DNA of 64,000 bases, taken from Microcebus murinus. Taxonomy: Eukaryota; Chordata; Mammalia; Primates; Cheirogaleidae. The notes under the pieces were generated by a model, which saw only the letters and a program-made list of their open reading frames with translations, searched no databases and was not told the origin of the DNA. The DNA is taken from NCBI RefSeq assembly GCF_040939455.1, contig NC_134126.1, positions 1,980,375 through 2,044,374 of the forward strand, written 5' to 3'. Every line of letters starts with the position of its first letter. Position 1 is the first letter of the stretch. Position numbers and translations under genes: made by a program. This document shows positions 1 to 14,564 of the stretch, piece after piece.

Positions 1-906
1 GACAACGGACCCTGACCCTGTCTTTGACATTGACCCTGACCCTGACCCTAACGCTAACCATGACCCTGACACTGACCTTGACCATAGCCATGACCCTGAC
101 CCTGACCTTTTCGCTGACCCAGATCTTGACCCTGACCCTAAACCTAAACCTAACTCTAAACCTAAACCTAGCTCTGCATTTAACCGTTACGCTAACCTTA
201 ACCATAACACTAACCGTAACCCTACCCTAACCCTAACTCTAACCTTACTCTAACCCAAACGCTGACCCTGACCCAGGCTTTCACCTTGACCCTGACCGAG
301 ACCCAAACGCTAACCATGACCCTGACACTTACCCTGACCGTAACCATGACCCTGACCCTGAATTTTACGCTGACCCTGACCTTGACCCTGATCCTAACAC
401 TAACCCTAACTCTAACCCTAACCCTAGCTCGGCATTTAACCCTTACCCTAACCTAACCATAACCCTAACCGGAACCCTACCCTCACCCTAAACATAACCT
501 TACTCTAACTCGAACACTGACCCTGATCCTGCCTTTGACCTTGACCATGACCCTGACCAGAACGCTAACCATGACCCAGAACCTGACCTTGACCGTAACC
601 ATGACCCTGATCCTGACCTTGATGCTGACCCTAAACTTGACCCTGACCCTAACCCTAAATCCACTGTAACCCTAACCCTAGCTCTGCGTTTAACTTTACC
701 CTACCTTAACCATAACTCTAACCCTAACAATACCCTAGATCGATCCCTAACCCTAACCTTACTCTAACTGGAACACTGACCCTGACCAGGTTTTGACCTT
801 GACCTTGACCCAGACCATAAGCTAACCATGACCCTGATCCTGACCTTGACCTTAACCATGACCCTGACCCTGACCTTGATGCTGACCCTGTCCTTGACCG
901 TGACTA
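1..906. repeat. Satellite, first copy of the 9.23-kb-offset duplication (left part)
   Basis: About three and a half satellite monomers. This stretch is essentially identical to 9231-10136, at an offset of exactly 9,230 bp. The two copies start with the same bases, so the left end of the duplication lies outside the window. Confidence 0.85.
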
Positions 907-3233
907 TAACCCTAACCCTAACTCTAACCCTAACCTAAGCTCTGCATTTAATCCTTACCTTAACCATAACCATAACCATAACCCTAACACTACCCTAAAC
1001 CTTAGCCTAACTCTAACCTTACTCTAACCCGAACACTGACCCTAACCCAGGCTTTGACCTTGACCTTGACCCTGACGCGAACGCTAACCAAAAGCCTGAC
1101 CCTGACCTTGACCATACCGATGACCCTGACGCGGACCTTGACACTGACCAGACCTTGACCCTGACCCTAACCCTAACCCTAACTCTAACCCTAACCCTAG
1201 CTCTGCATTTAACCCTTACCCTAACTTTAACCATACCGCTAACCGAAACCCTACCCTCACTGTAACTCTAACATTACTCTAACCCGAACACTGACTCTGA
1301 GCCAGGTTTGACCTTGACGCTGACCCTGACCTTGAATGTAATCATGACCACAACCCTGACCTTTACCCTGATCATAACACTAACCCTAAGTCTAACCCTA
1401 ACCCAGGCTCTACATTTAACCCTTACCCTAACCATAACCAGAACCCTAACAGTAACCCTACCTTAACCCTAACCCGTAACCCTAACCCTAACCTTACTCT
1501 AACCCGAACACTGACCCTGACCCTGGCTTTGACCTTGACTCTGACCCAGAACCTAACGCTAATTTTGACCCTGATCATGACCTTGAACGTAACCATGACC
1601 CTGACACGGACCTTGAGGCTGACCCTGACCCTAAACCTAACCCTAACCGTAACTGTAACCCTAACCCTAGATCTGCATTTAACCCTCACGCTAACCTTAA
1701 CCATAACGCTAACTATAACACTACCCTAACCCTAACGGTAACCTTATTCTAACCCGAACACTGACCCTGACCCTGCGTTTGACCTTGACCCTGACCCTGA
1801 CGCTAATGCATACCATGACCGTGATCCTGCCCTTGACCGTAACCATGATCTTACGCTGACCTTGACGCTGACCCAGACCTTGACCCTGACTCTAACCCTA
1901 TCGCTAAATCTAACCAAAAACCTAGCTCTACATTTGACCTTTACCCTACCTTAACGATAACCCTAACCGTAACCCAACCCTAACTCGATCCCTAACCCTA
2001 ACCTTACTGTAACTCAAACACTGACCCTGACCCTGGTTTGTCCTTGACTCTGACCCAGGCCCTAAGGCAAAGCATGACTCTGACCATGACCTTGAATGTA
2101 ACCATGACCCTGACCCTGACCTTGACGCTGAGCCTAATCTTGACCCTGACCCTAAACCTAACCCTAACCCTAACTGTAACCCTAACCCTAGCTATTCATT
2201 TAACCCTTACCCTAACATTAACCATAACCCTAACTGTATCCCTACCCTAACCCTAAACCTAACCCTAACTCTACCCTTACACTAAACCGACCACTGACAC
2301 TGACCCTGTCTTTGACCTTGACCCTGACCCTGACCCTAACGCTAACCATGACCCTGACCTTGACCCTGACCTTGAAGCTGACCGTGTCCTTGACCTTGAC
2401 CCTGACCCTAACCCTAAACCTAACTCTAAACCTAATCCTAGCTCTGCATTTAACCGTTACGCTAACCTTAACCATAATCCTAACCGTAACCCTACTCTAA
2501 CCCTAACTCTAACCTTACTCTAACTCGAACACTGACCCTGACCCAGGCTTTCACCTTGACCCTGACCAAGACCAAAACGCTAACCACGACCCTGACACTG
2601 ACCCTGACCCTAACGCTAACCATGACCCTGACCCTGACCTTGACCCTGAACTTGACACTGACCCTGACCTTGACCCTGACCCTAACCCTAACCATAACTC
2701 TAACCCTAACCATAGCTCTGCATTTAACCCTTACCCTAACCTTAATCATAACCCTAAAAGTATCCCTACCCCAACCCTAATGTTACTCCAACCCAAACAC
2801 AGACCCTGACCCTTGCTTTGACCTTGAGTCTTACACAGACGCTAACACTAACCATGACCCTGACCCTGACCTTGACTGTAACCATGACCCTGACCCTGAC
2901 CTTGAATCTGACCATGATCTTGACCCTGACCACAAACCTACCCCTAACCCTAACTCTAACCCTACCCTAGCTCTGCATTTAACCCTTACCCTAACCTTAA
3001 CCCTACCGCTAACCGAAACCCTACCCTAACCGTAACTCTAACCTTACTCTAACCTGACCACTGACACTGAACCTGGTTTGACCTTAACCCTGACCCTGAC
3101 CTTGAATGTAACTATGACCCCGAACCTGACCTTGACCCTGATCATAGCACTAACCCTAAGTCTAACCCTAAACCAATTTCTACATTTTACCCTTACCCTA
3201 ACCATAACCAGAACCCTAACAGTAACCCTACTC
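907..3233. repeat. Satellite higher-order repeat, copy 1 (2,327 bp)
   Basis: First of three head-to-tail copies of a 2,327-bp unit containing nine diverged monomers (starts near 1031, 1286, 1508, 1759, 2016, 2289, 2527, 2797 and 3057). Matching to copy 2 starts at 907. Position 906 already differs. A single visible difference near 936 (CTAAGC here, CTTAGC in the other copies) separates it from copies 2 and 3. Confidence 0.9.
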
Positions 3234-5560
3234 TAACCCTAACCCTAACTCTAACCCTAACCTTAGCTCTGCATTTAATCCTTACCTTAACCATAACCAT
3301 AACCATAACCCTAACACTACCCTAAACCTTAGCCTAACTCTAACCTTACTCTAACCCGAACACTGACCCTAACCCAGGCTTTGACCTTGACCTTGACCCT
3401 GACGCGAACGCTAACCAAAAGCCTGACCCTGACCTTGACCATACCGATGACCCTGACGCGGACCTTGACACTGACCAGACCTTGACCCTGACCCTAACCC
3501 TAACCCTAACTCTAACCCTAACCCTAGCTCTGCATTTAACCCTTACCCTAACTTTAACCATACCGCTAACCGAAACCCTACCCTCACTGTAACTCTAACA
3601 TTACTCTAACCCGAACACTGACTCTGAGCCAGGTTTGACCTTGACGCTGACCCTGACCTTGAATGTAATCATGACCACAACCCTGACCTTTACCCTGATC
3701 ATAACACTAACCCTAAGTCTAACCCTAACCCAGGCTCTACATTTAACCCTTACCCTAACCATAACCAGAACCCTAACAGTAACCCTACCTTAACCCTAAC
3801 CCGTAACCCTAACCCTAACCTTACTCTAACCCGAACACTGACCCTGACCCTGGCTTTGACCTTGACTCTGACCCAGAACCTAACGCTAATTTTGACCCTG
3901 ATCATGACCTTGAACGTAACCATGACCCTGACACGGACCTTGAGGCTGACCCTGACCCTAAACCTAACCCTAACCGTAACTGTAACCCTAACCCTAGATC
4001 TGCATTTAACCCTCACGCTAACCTTAACCATAACGCTAACTATAACACTACCCTAACCCTAACGGTAACCTTATTCTAACCCGAACACTGACCCTGACCC
4101 TGCGTTTGACCTTGACCCTGACCCTGACGCTAATGCATACCATGACCGTGATCCTGCCCTTGACCGTAACCATGATCTTACGCTGACCTTGACGCTGACC
4201 CAGACCTTGACCCTGACTCTAACCCTATCGCTAAATCTAACCAAAAACCTAGCTCTACATTTGACCTTTACCCTACCTTAACGATAACCCTAACCGTAAC
4301 CCAACCCTAACTCGATCCCTAACCCTAACCTTACTGTAACTCAAACACTGACCCTGACCCTGGTTTGTCCTTGACTCTGACCCAGGCCCTAAGGCAAAGC
4401 ATGACTCTGACCATGACCTTGAATGTAACCATGACCCTGACCCTGACCTTGACGCTGAGCCTAATCTTGACCCTGACCCTAAACCTAACCCTAACCCTAA
4501 CTGTAACCCTAACCCTAGCTATTCATTTAACCCTTACCCTAACATTAACCATAACCCTAACTGTATCCCTACCCTAACCCTAAACCTAACCCTAACTCTA
4601 CCCTTACACTAAACCGACCACTGACACTGACCCTGTCTTTGACCTTGACCCTGACCCTGACCCTAACGCTAACCATGACCCTGACCTTGACCCTGACCTT
4701 GAAGCTGACCGTGTCCTTGACCTTGACCCTGACCCTAACCCTAAACCTAACTCTAAACCTAATCCTAGCTCTGCATTTAACCGTTACGCTAACCTTAACC
4801 ATAATCCTAACCGTAACCCTACTCTAACCCTAACTCTAACCTTACTCTAACTCGAACACTGACCCTGACCCAGGCTTTCACCTTGACCCTGACCAAGACC
4901 AAAACGCTAACCACGACCCTGACACTGACCCTGACCCTAACGCTAACCATGACCCTGACCCTGACCTTGACCCTGAACTTGACACTGACCCTGACCTTGA
5001 CCCTGACCCTAACCCTAACCATAACTCTAACCCTAACCATAGCTCTGCATTTAACCCTTACCCTAACCTTAATCATAACCCTAAAAGTATCCCTACCCCA
5101 ACCCTAATGTTACTCCAACCCAAACACAGACCCTGACCCTTGCTTTGACCTTGAGTCTTACACAGACGCTAACACTAACCATGACCCTGACCCTGACCTT
5201 GACTGTAACCATGACCCTGACCCTGACCTTGAATCTGACCATGATCTTGACCCTGACCACAAACCTACCCCTAACCCTAACTCTAACCCTACCCTAGCTC
5301 TGCATTTAACCCTTACCCTAACCTTAACCCTACCGCTAACCGAAACCCTACCCTAACCGTAACTCTAACCTTACTCTAACCTGACCACTGACACTGAACC
5401 TGGTTTGACCTTAACCCTGACCCTGACCTTGAATGTAACTATGACCCCGAACCTGACCTTGACCCTGATCATAGCACTAACCCTAAGTCTAACCCTAAAC
5501 CAATTTCTACATTTTACCCTTACCCTAACCATAACCAGAACCCTAACAGTAACCCTACTC
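3234..5560. repeat. Satellite higher-order repeat, copy 2 (2,327 bp)
   Basis: Second tandem copy. Landmarks are displaced by exactly 2,327 bp from copy 1, for example the monomer starts at 3358 and 3613. I found no difference from copy 3 by eye, so the amplification is recent or maintained by conversion. Confidence 0.9.
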
Positions 5561-7887
5561 TAACCCTAACCCTAACTCTAACCCTAACCTTAGCTCTGCA
5601 TTTAATCCTTACCTTAACCATAACCATAACCATAACCCTAACACTACCCTAAACCTTAGCCTAACTCTAACCTTACTCTAACCCGAACACTGACCCTAAC
5701 CCAGGCTTTGACCTTGACCTTGACCCTGACGCGAACGCTAACCAAAAGCCTGACCCTGACCTTGACCATACCGATGACCCTGACGCGGACCTTGACACTG
5801 ACCAGACCTTGACCCTGACCCTAACCCTAACCCTAACTCTAACCCTAACCCTAGCTCTGCATTTAACCCTTACCCTAACTTTAACCATACCGCTAACCGA
5901 AACCCTACCCTCACTGTAACTCTAACATTACTCTAACCCGAACACTGACTCTGAGCCAGGTTTGACCTTGACGCTGACCCTGACCTTGAATGTAATCATG
6001 ACCACAACCCTGACCTTTACCCTGATCATAACACTAACCCTAAGTCTAACCCTAACCCAGGCTCTACATTTAACCCTTACCCTAACCATAACCAGAACCC
6101 TAACAGTAACCCTACCTTAACCCTAACCCGTAACCCTAACCCTAACCTTACTCTAACCCGAACACTGACCCTGACCCTGGCTTTGACCTTGACTCTGACC
6201 CAGAACCTAACGCTAATTTTGACCCTGATCATGACCTTGAACGTAACCATGACCCTGACACGGACCTTGAGGCTGACCCTGACCCTAAACCTAACCCTAA
6301 CCGTAACTGTAACCCTAACCCTAGATCTGCATTTAACCCTCACGCTAACCTTAACCATAACGCTAACTATAACACTACCCTAACCCTAACGGTAACCTTA
6401 TTCTAACCCGAACACTGACCCTGACCCTGCGTTTGACCTTGACCCTGACCCTGACGCTAATGCATACCATGACCGTGATCCTGCCCTTGACCGTAACCAT
6501 GATCTTACGCTGACCTTGACGCTGACCCAGACCTTGACCCTGACTCTAACCCTATCGCTAAATCTAACCAAAAACCTAGCTCTACATTTGACCTTTACCC
6601 TACCTTAACGATAACCCTAACCGTAACCCAACCCTAACTCGATCCCTAACCCTAACCTTACTGTAACTCAAACACTGACCCTGACCCTGGTTTGTCCTTG
6701 ACTCTGACCCAGGCCCTAAGGCAAAGCATGACTCTGACCATGACCTTGAATGTAACCATGACCCTGACCCTGACCTTGACGCTGAGCCTAATCTTGACCC
6801 TGACCCTAAACCTAACCCTAACCCTAACTGTAACCCTAACCCTAGCTATTCATTTAACCCTTACCCTAACATTAACCATAACCCTAACTGTATCCCTACC
6901 CTAACCCTAAACCTAACCCTAACTCTACCCTTACACTAAACCGACCACTGACACTGACCCTGTCTTTGACCTTGACCCTGACCCTGACCCTAACGCTAAC
7001 CATGACCCTGACCTTGACCCTGACCTTGAAGCTGACCGTGTCCTTGACCTTGACCCTGACCCTAACCCTAAACCTAACTCTAAACCTAATCCTAGCTCTG
7101 CATTTAACCGTTACGCTAACCTTAACCATAATCCTAACCGTAACCCTACTCTAACCCTAACTCTAACCTTACTCTAACTCGAACACTGACCCTGACCCAG
7201 GCTTTCACCTTGACCCTGACCAAGACCAAAACGCTAACCACGACCCTGACACTGACCCTGACCCTAACGCTAACCATGACCCTGACCCTGACCTTGACCC
7301 TGAACTTGACACTGACCCTGACCTTGACCCTGACCCTAACCCTAACCATAACTCTAACCCTAACCATAGCTCTGCATTTAACCCTTACCCTAACCTTAAT
7401 CATAACCCTAAAAGTATCCCTACCCCAACCCTAATGTTACTCCAACCCAAACACAGACCCTGACCCTTGCTTTGACCTTGAGTCTTACACAGACGCTAAC
7501 ACTAACCATGACCCTGACCCTGACCTTGACTGTAACCATGACCCTGACCCTGACCTTGAATCTGACCATGATCTTGACCCTGACCACAAACCTACCCCTA
7601 ACCCTAACTCTAACCCTACCCTAGCTCTGCATTTAACCCTTACCCTAACCTTAACCCTACCGCTAACCGAAACCCTACCCTAACCGTAACTCTAACCTTA
7701 CTCTAACCTGACCACTGACACTGAACCTGGTTTGACCTTAACCCTGACCCTGACCTTGAATGTAACTATGACCCCGAACCTGACCTTGACCCTGATCATA
7801 GCACTAACCCTAAGTCTAACCCTAAACCAATTTCTACATTTTACCCTTACCCTAACCATAACCAGAACCCTAACAGTAACCCTACTC
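5561..7887. repeat. Satellite higher-order repeat, copy 3 (2,327 bp)
   Basis: Third tandem copy, again displaced by 2,327 bp. Similarity runs about 15 bp into 7888-7903 because the next monomer starts with the same CTAACCC words, then the sequence changes to unrelated monomers. Confidence 0.9.
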
Positions 7888-9230
7888 TAACCCTAACCCT
7901 AACCCTAACCGTAACCTTACTCTAAACCGAACACTGACCCTGAACCTGGCTTTGACCTTGACTCTGACCCCAACCTAACGCTAATTTTGACCCTGATCAT
8001 GACCTTGAACATAACCATGACCCTGACACTGACCTTGAGGTTGACACTGACCTTGAACCTGAACCTAAACCTAACCCTAACCGTAACTGTAACCCTAACC
8101 CTAGCTCTGCATTTGAGCCTTACAAGAACCTTAACCATAACGCTAAACGTAATCCTACCCTAACCCTAACCCTAACTCGAACCTTACTCTAACCGGAACA
8201 CTGACCCTGACCTTGTCTTTGACCTTGACCCTGACCCAGTCCACAATGCTAACCATGACCCTGACCATGACCTTGAATGTAACCATGACACTGACCATGA
8301 CCTTGACGCTGACCCTGACCCTAAACCTAACCCTAACCCTAACTGTAACCTTAACCCTAGGTCTGCATTTAACCCTTACCCTAACCTTAACCATAACCTT
8401 AACCGTAACCCTACCCTAACCCTTACCCTAACTCTAACCATACTCTAACCCGAACACTGACCCTAACCCAGGCTTTGACCTTGACCCTGACCCTGACCCG
8501 AATGCTAACCAAAACACTGACCCTGACCTTGACCGTACACGTTACCCTGATCCTGACCTTGATGCTGACCCTGACCTTGACCGTGACCCAAACCCTAACT
8601 CTAACCCTAGCTTTGCCTTGAACCCTTACCCTAACCTTAACCATAACCCTAACAGTAACCCTACCCTAACTCTAACGTAAATCAAACCCAAATACAGACC
8701 TGACACTTGCTTTGACCTTGATCCTTACCCAGACACTCACGCTAACCATGACCCTGACCCTGACCTTGACCATAACCATGACCCTTACCCTGACCTTGAA
8801 GCTGACCCTGACCTTGAACCTGACCCCAAACCTACACCTAACCCTAACTCTAACCCTAACCCCAGCTCTGCATTTAACCCTTACCCTAACCATAACCAGA
8901 ACCCTAACAGTATACCTACCCTAACCCTAACCCTAACCCTAACCTTACTCTAACCGGAACACTGACCCTAACCCTGGATTTGACCTTAACTCTGACCAAG
9001 AACCTAACGCTAATTTTGACCCTGATCATGACCTTGAACGTAACCATGACCCTGACACTGACCTTGAGGCTGACCCTGACCTTGACCCTGACCCTAAACC
9101 TAACCCTAACCGTAACTGTAACCCTAACCCTAGCTCTGCATTTAACCCTTATACTAACCTTAACCATAATGCTAACCGTAAACCTACCCTAACCCTAACC
9201 CTAACCCTAACTCTAACCTTACTCTAAACC
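7888..9230. repeat. Satellite, monomers between the triplication and the second large copy
   Basis: About five diverged monomers (starts near 7929, 8198, 8454, 8693 and 8958) that are not part of the 2,327-bp unit. They resemble the monomers around 13240-13520 more than those in the triplication. No other feature seen. Confidence 0.8.
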
Positions 9231-11977
9231 GACAACGGACCCTGACCCTGTCTTTGACATTGACCCTGACCCTGACCCTAACGCTAACCATGACCCTGAC
9301 ACTGACCTTGACCATAGCCATGACCCTGACCCTGACCTTTTCGCTGACCCAGATCTTGACCCTGACCCTAAACCTAAACCTAACTCTAAACCTAAACCTA
9401 GCTCTGCATTTAACCGTTACGCTAACCTTAACCATAACACTAACCGTAACCCTACCCTAACCCTAACTCTAACCTTACTCTAACCCAAACGCTGACCCTG
9501 ACCCAGGCTTTCACCTTGACCCTGACCGAGACCCAAACGCTAACCATGACCCTGACACTTACCCTGACCGTAACCATGACCCTGACCCTGAATTTTACGC
9601 TGACCCTGACCTTGACCCTGATCCTAACACTAACCCTAACTCTAACCCTAACCCTAGCTCGGCATTTAACCCTTACCCTAACCTAACCATAACCCTAACC
9701 GGAACCCTACCCTCACCCTAAACATAACCTTACTCTAACTCGAACACTGACCCTGATCCTGCCTTTGACCTTGACCATGACCCTGACCAGAACGCTAACC
9801 ATGACCCAGAACCTGACCTTGACCGTAACCATGACCCTGATCCTGACCTTGATGCTGACCCTAAACTTGACCCTGACCCTAACCCTAAATCCACTGTAAC
9901 CCTAACCCTAGCTCTGCGTTTAACTTTACCCTACCTTAACCATAACTCTAACCCTAACAATACCCTAGATCGATCCCTAACCCTAACCTTACTCTAACTG
10001 GAACACTGACCCTGACCAGGTTTTGACCTTGACCTTGACCCAGACCATAAGCTAACCATGACCCTGATCCTGACCTTGACCTTAACCATGACCCTGACCC
10101 TGACCTTGATGCTGACCCTGTCCTTGACCGTGACTATAACCCTAACCCTAACTCTAACCCTAACCTTAGCTCTGCATTTAATCCTTACCGTAACCATAAC
10201 CATAACCATAACCCTAACACTACCCTAAACCTTAGCCTAACTCTAACCTTACTCTAACCCGAACACTGACCCTAACCCAGGCTTTGACCTTGACCTTGAC
10301 CCTGACGCGAACGCTAACCAAAAGCCTGACCCTGACCTTGACCATACCGATGACCCTGACGCGGACCTTGACACTGACCAGACCTTGACCCTGACCCTAA
10401 CCCTAACCCTAACTCTAACCCTAACCCTAGCTCTGCATTTAACCCTTACCCTAACTTTAACCATACCGCTAACCGAAACCCTACCCTCACTGTAACTCTA
10501 ACATTACTCTAACCCGAACACTGACTCTGAGCCAGGTTTGACCTTGACGCTGACCCTGACCTTGAATGTAATCATGACCACAACCCTGACCTTTACCCTG
10601 ATCATAACACTAACCCTAAGTCTAACCCTAACCCAGGCTCTACATTTAACCCTTACCCTAACCATAACCAGAACCCTAACAGTAACCCTACCTTAACCCT
10701 AACCCGTAACCCTAACCCTAACCTTACTCTAACCCGAACACTGACCCTGACCCTGGCTTTGACCTTGACTCTGACCCAGAACCTAACGCTAATTTTGACC
10801 CTGATCATGACCTTGAACGTAACCATGACCCTGACACGGACCTTGAGGCTGACCCTGACCCTAAACCTAACCCTAACCGTAACTGTAACCCTAACCCTAG
10901 ATCTGCATTTAACCCTCACGCTAACCTTAACCATAACGCTAACTATAACACTACCCTAACCCTAACGGTAACCTTATTCTAACCCGAACACTGACCCTGA
11001 CCCTGCGTTTGACCTTGACCCTGACCCTGACGCTAATGCATACCATGACCGTGATCCTGCCCTTGACCGTAACCATGATCTTACGCTGACCTTGACGCTG
11101 ACCCAGACCTTGACCCTGACTCTAACCCTATCGCTAAATCTAACCAAAAACCTAGCTCTACATTTGACCTTTACCCTACCTTAACGATAACCCTAACCGT
11201 AACCCAACCCTAACTCGATCCCTAACCCTAACCTTACTGTAACTCAAACACTGACCCTGACCCTGGTTTGTCCTTGACTCTGACCCAGGCCCTAAGGCAA
11301 AGCATGACTCTGACCATGACCTTGAATGTAACCATGACCCTGACCCTGACCTTGACGCTGAGCCTAATCTTGACCCTGACCCTAAACCTAACCCTAACCC
11401 TAACTGTAACCCTAACCCTAGCTATTCATTTAACCCTTACCCTAACATTAACCATAACCCTAACTGTATCCCTACCCTAACCCTAAACCTAACCCTAACT
11501 CTACCCTTACACTAAACCGACCACTGACACTGACCCTGTCTTTGACCTTGACCCTGACCCTGACCCTAACGCTAACCATGACCCTGACCTTGACCCTGAC
11601 CTTGAAGCTGACCATGTCCTTGACCTTGACCCTGACCCTAACCCTAAACCTAACTCTAAACCTAATCCTAGCTCTGCATTTAACCGTTACGCTAACCTTA
11701 ACCATAATCCTAACCGTAACCCTACTCTAACCCTAACTCTAACCTTACTCTAACTCGAACACTGACCCTGACCCAGGCTTTCACCTTGACCCTGACCAAG
11801 ACCAAAACGCTAACCACGACCCTGACACTGACCCTGACCCTAACGCTAACCATGACCCTGACCCTGACCTTGACCCTGAACTTGACACTGACCCTGACCT
11901 TGACCCTGACCCTAACCCTAACCATAACTCTAACCCTAACCATAGCTCTGCATTTAAACCTTACCCTAACCTTAACC
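9231..11977. repeat. Satellite, second copy of positions 1-2747
   Basis: Near-identical to 1-2747 at an offset of 9,230 bp. It contains a fourth, incomplete copy of the 2,327-bp unit from about 10137. A few single-base differences are visible, such as CTTAGC at about 10166, CCTTACCG at about 10183-10190, and two near 11957 and 11976. The match stops at about 11977, where this copy continues as CCGTAACCC and the first copy as AAGTATCCC. Confidence 0.87.
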
Positions 11978-12423
11978 ATAACCCTAACCGTAACCCTACT
12001 CTAACCCTAATCCTACCCTTACTCTAACTCGAACACTGACCCTGATCCTGCCTTTGACCTTGACCGTGACCCTGACCCGAACGCTAACCATGACCCAGAC
12101 CCTGACCTTGACCCTGACCCTGGCCTTGACACTGACCCTGTCCTTAACCGTGACTCTAACTCTAACCCTAACTCTAACCCTAACCCTAGCTCTGCATTTG
12201 ACCTTTACCCTACCTTAACCATAACCCTAACTGTAACCCTACCCTAACTCGATCCCTAACCGTAACCTTACTCTAACTCAAACACTGACCCTGACCCTGG
12301 TTTGACCTTGACTCTAACCCAGACCATAAGGCTAACCATGACTCTGATCATGACGTTGAATGTAACCATGACCCTAACCCTGACCTTGACGCTGACCCAA
12401 GTCGTGACCCTGACCATAAACCT

Positions 12424-12680
12424 AACCCTAACCCTAACTGTAATCCTAACTCTAGCTCTCCATTTAAACATTACCGTAAACTTAACCATAACCCTAACTT
12501 ATCCCTACCCTAACCCTTACCCTAACTCTAACCTTACTCTAACCCGAACACTGACCCTAACCCAGGCTTTGACCTTGACCCTGACCCTGACCAGAATGCT
12601 AACCAAAATATGACCCTGACCTTGACCATACCCATGACTCCTACCCTGACCTTGATGCTGAACCTGACCTTGACCGTGAC
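12424..12680. repeat. Duplicated satellite monomer, copy A
   Basis: Almost identical to 14308-14564. One difference is AGAATGCTAACC here against AGAACGCTAACC there, and a 1-2-base length difference lies near 12608. The duplicate carries private words not seen in most monomers, which marks it as a local copy event. Confidence 0.7.
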
Positions 12681-14307
12681 AATAACCCTAACTCTAACCC
12701 TAACCCTAGCTCTATATTGAACCCTTACCCTAACCTTAACCATAACCCTAGGAGTAACCCTACCCTAACCCTAACGTTACTCAAACCCAAACACAGACCC
12801 TGACCCTTGCTTTGACCTTGAGTCTTACCCAGACCCTATGCTAACCATGACCCTGACCCTGACCTTGACCGTAACCATGACCCTTACCCTGACCTTGAAG
12901 CTGACCCTGACCTTGACCCTGCCCCAAACCTAACCCTAATCCTAACTCTAACCCTAACCCTAGCTCTGCATTTAAACCTTACTCTAACCTTAACCATACC
13001 GCTAACCGAAACCCTACCCTACCCGTAAATCTAACCTTACTCTAACCTGAACACTGCCCCTGAACCTGGTTTGACCTTGACCCTGACCCTGACATTGAAT
13101 GTAACCATGACCCCGACCCTGACCTTGACCCTGATCATAACGCTAACCCTGAGTCTAACCCTAACCCAAGTTCTGCATTTAACTCTTACCCTACACCATA
13201 ACCAGAACCCTAACAGTAAGCCTACCCTACCCTAACCCTAACCCTAACCCTAACCCTAACACTAACCTTACTCTAAGCCGAACACTGACCCTGACCCTGG
13301 CTTTGACCTTGAATCTGACCCAGAACCTAACGCTAAATTTGACCCTGATCATGACCTTGAACGAAACCTTGACCCTGACACTGACCTTGAGGCTGACCCT
13401 GACCTTGACCCTGAAACTAAACCTAACCCTAACCGTAACTGTAACCCTAACCCTAGCTCTGCATTTAGCACTTACGCTAACCTTAAGCATAAGGCTAACC
13501 GTAACACTACCCTAACCCTAACCCTAACCCTAACTCGAACCTTACTCTAACCGGAACACTGACCCTGACCCTGTCTTTGAACTTGACCCTGACCCAGACC
13601 CTAACGCTAACCATGACCCTACCATGACCTTGAATGTAAGCATGACACTGACCATGAACTTGACGGTGACCCTGACCCTGACCCTAAACCTAACCCTAAC
13701 TGTAACCTTAACCCTAGGTCTGCATTTAACCCTTACCCTAACGTTACCCATACCCTAACCGTACCCCTACCCTAATGCTAACTGTAACATTATTCTAACC
13801 CGAACACTCATCCTGACTCTGCGTTTGACCTTCAACCTGACCCTGACCCTAACGCTAACCATGACCGTGATCCTGACCTTGACAGTAACCATGACCTTAT
13901 GCTGACCTTGACGCTGACCCAGACCTTGACTCTAACCCTAACCCTAACCCTAACTCTAACCCTAACCATAGCTCTGCATTTAACCTATACCATATCTTAA
14001 CCATAACCCTAACCATAACCCTACCCTAACTCGATCCCTAACCCTAACCTTACTCTAACTCGAACACTGGGCCTGACCCGGGTTTGGAACTTGACCCTGA
14101 CCCAGACTCTAAGGCTAACCATGACCCTGACCATGACCTTGAATGTAACCATGACCCTGACCGTGACCTTGACGCTGACCATAACCTTGACCCTGACCCT
14201 AAACCTAACCATAACCCTAATTGTAACCCTAACCCTAGCTCTGCTTTTAACCCTTACCCTAACATTAACCATAACCCTAACCATATCACTACCCTAACCG
14301 TAAACCT

Positions 14308-14564
14308 AACCCTAACCCTAACTGTAATCCTAACTCTAGCTCTCCATTTAAACATTACCGTAAACTTAACCATAACCCTAACTTATCCCTACCCTAACCC
14401 TTACCCTAACTCTAACCTTACTCTAACCCGAACACTGACCCTAACCCAGGCTTTGACCTTGACCCTGACCCTGACCAGAACGCTAACCAAAATCTGACCC
14501 TGACCTTGACCATACCCATGACTCCTACCCTGACCTTGATGCTGAACCTGACCTTGACCGTGAC
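14308..14564. repeat. Duplicated satellite monomer, copy B
   Basis: Partner of 12424-12680 at an offset of 1,884 bp. It joins a different monomer at its left edge (after CCTAACCG at about 14300), so only this part was copied. Confidence 0.7.

Noticed and set aside
1..900. True chromosome end
   Set aside because: Perfect CCCTAA runs are only a few repeats long and monomers are regular and diverged. This is subtelomere-like or heterochromatic DNA, not an active telomere.
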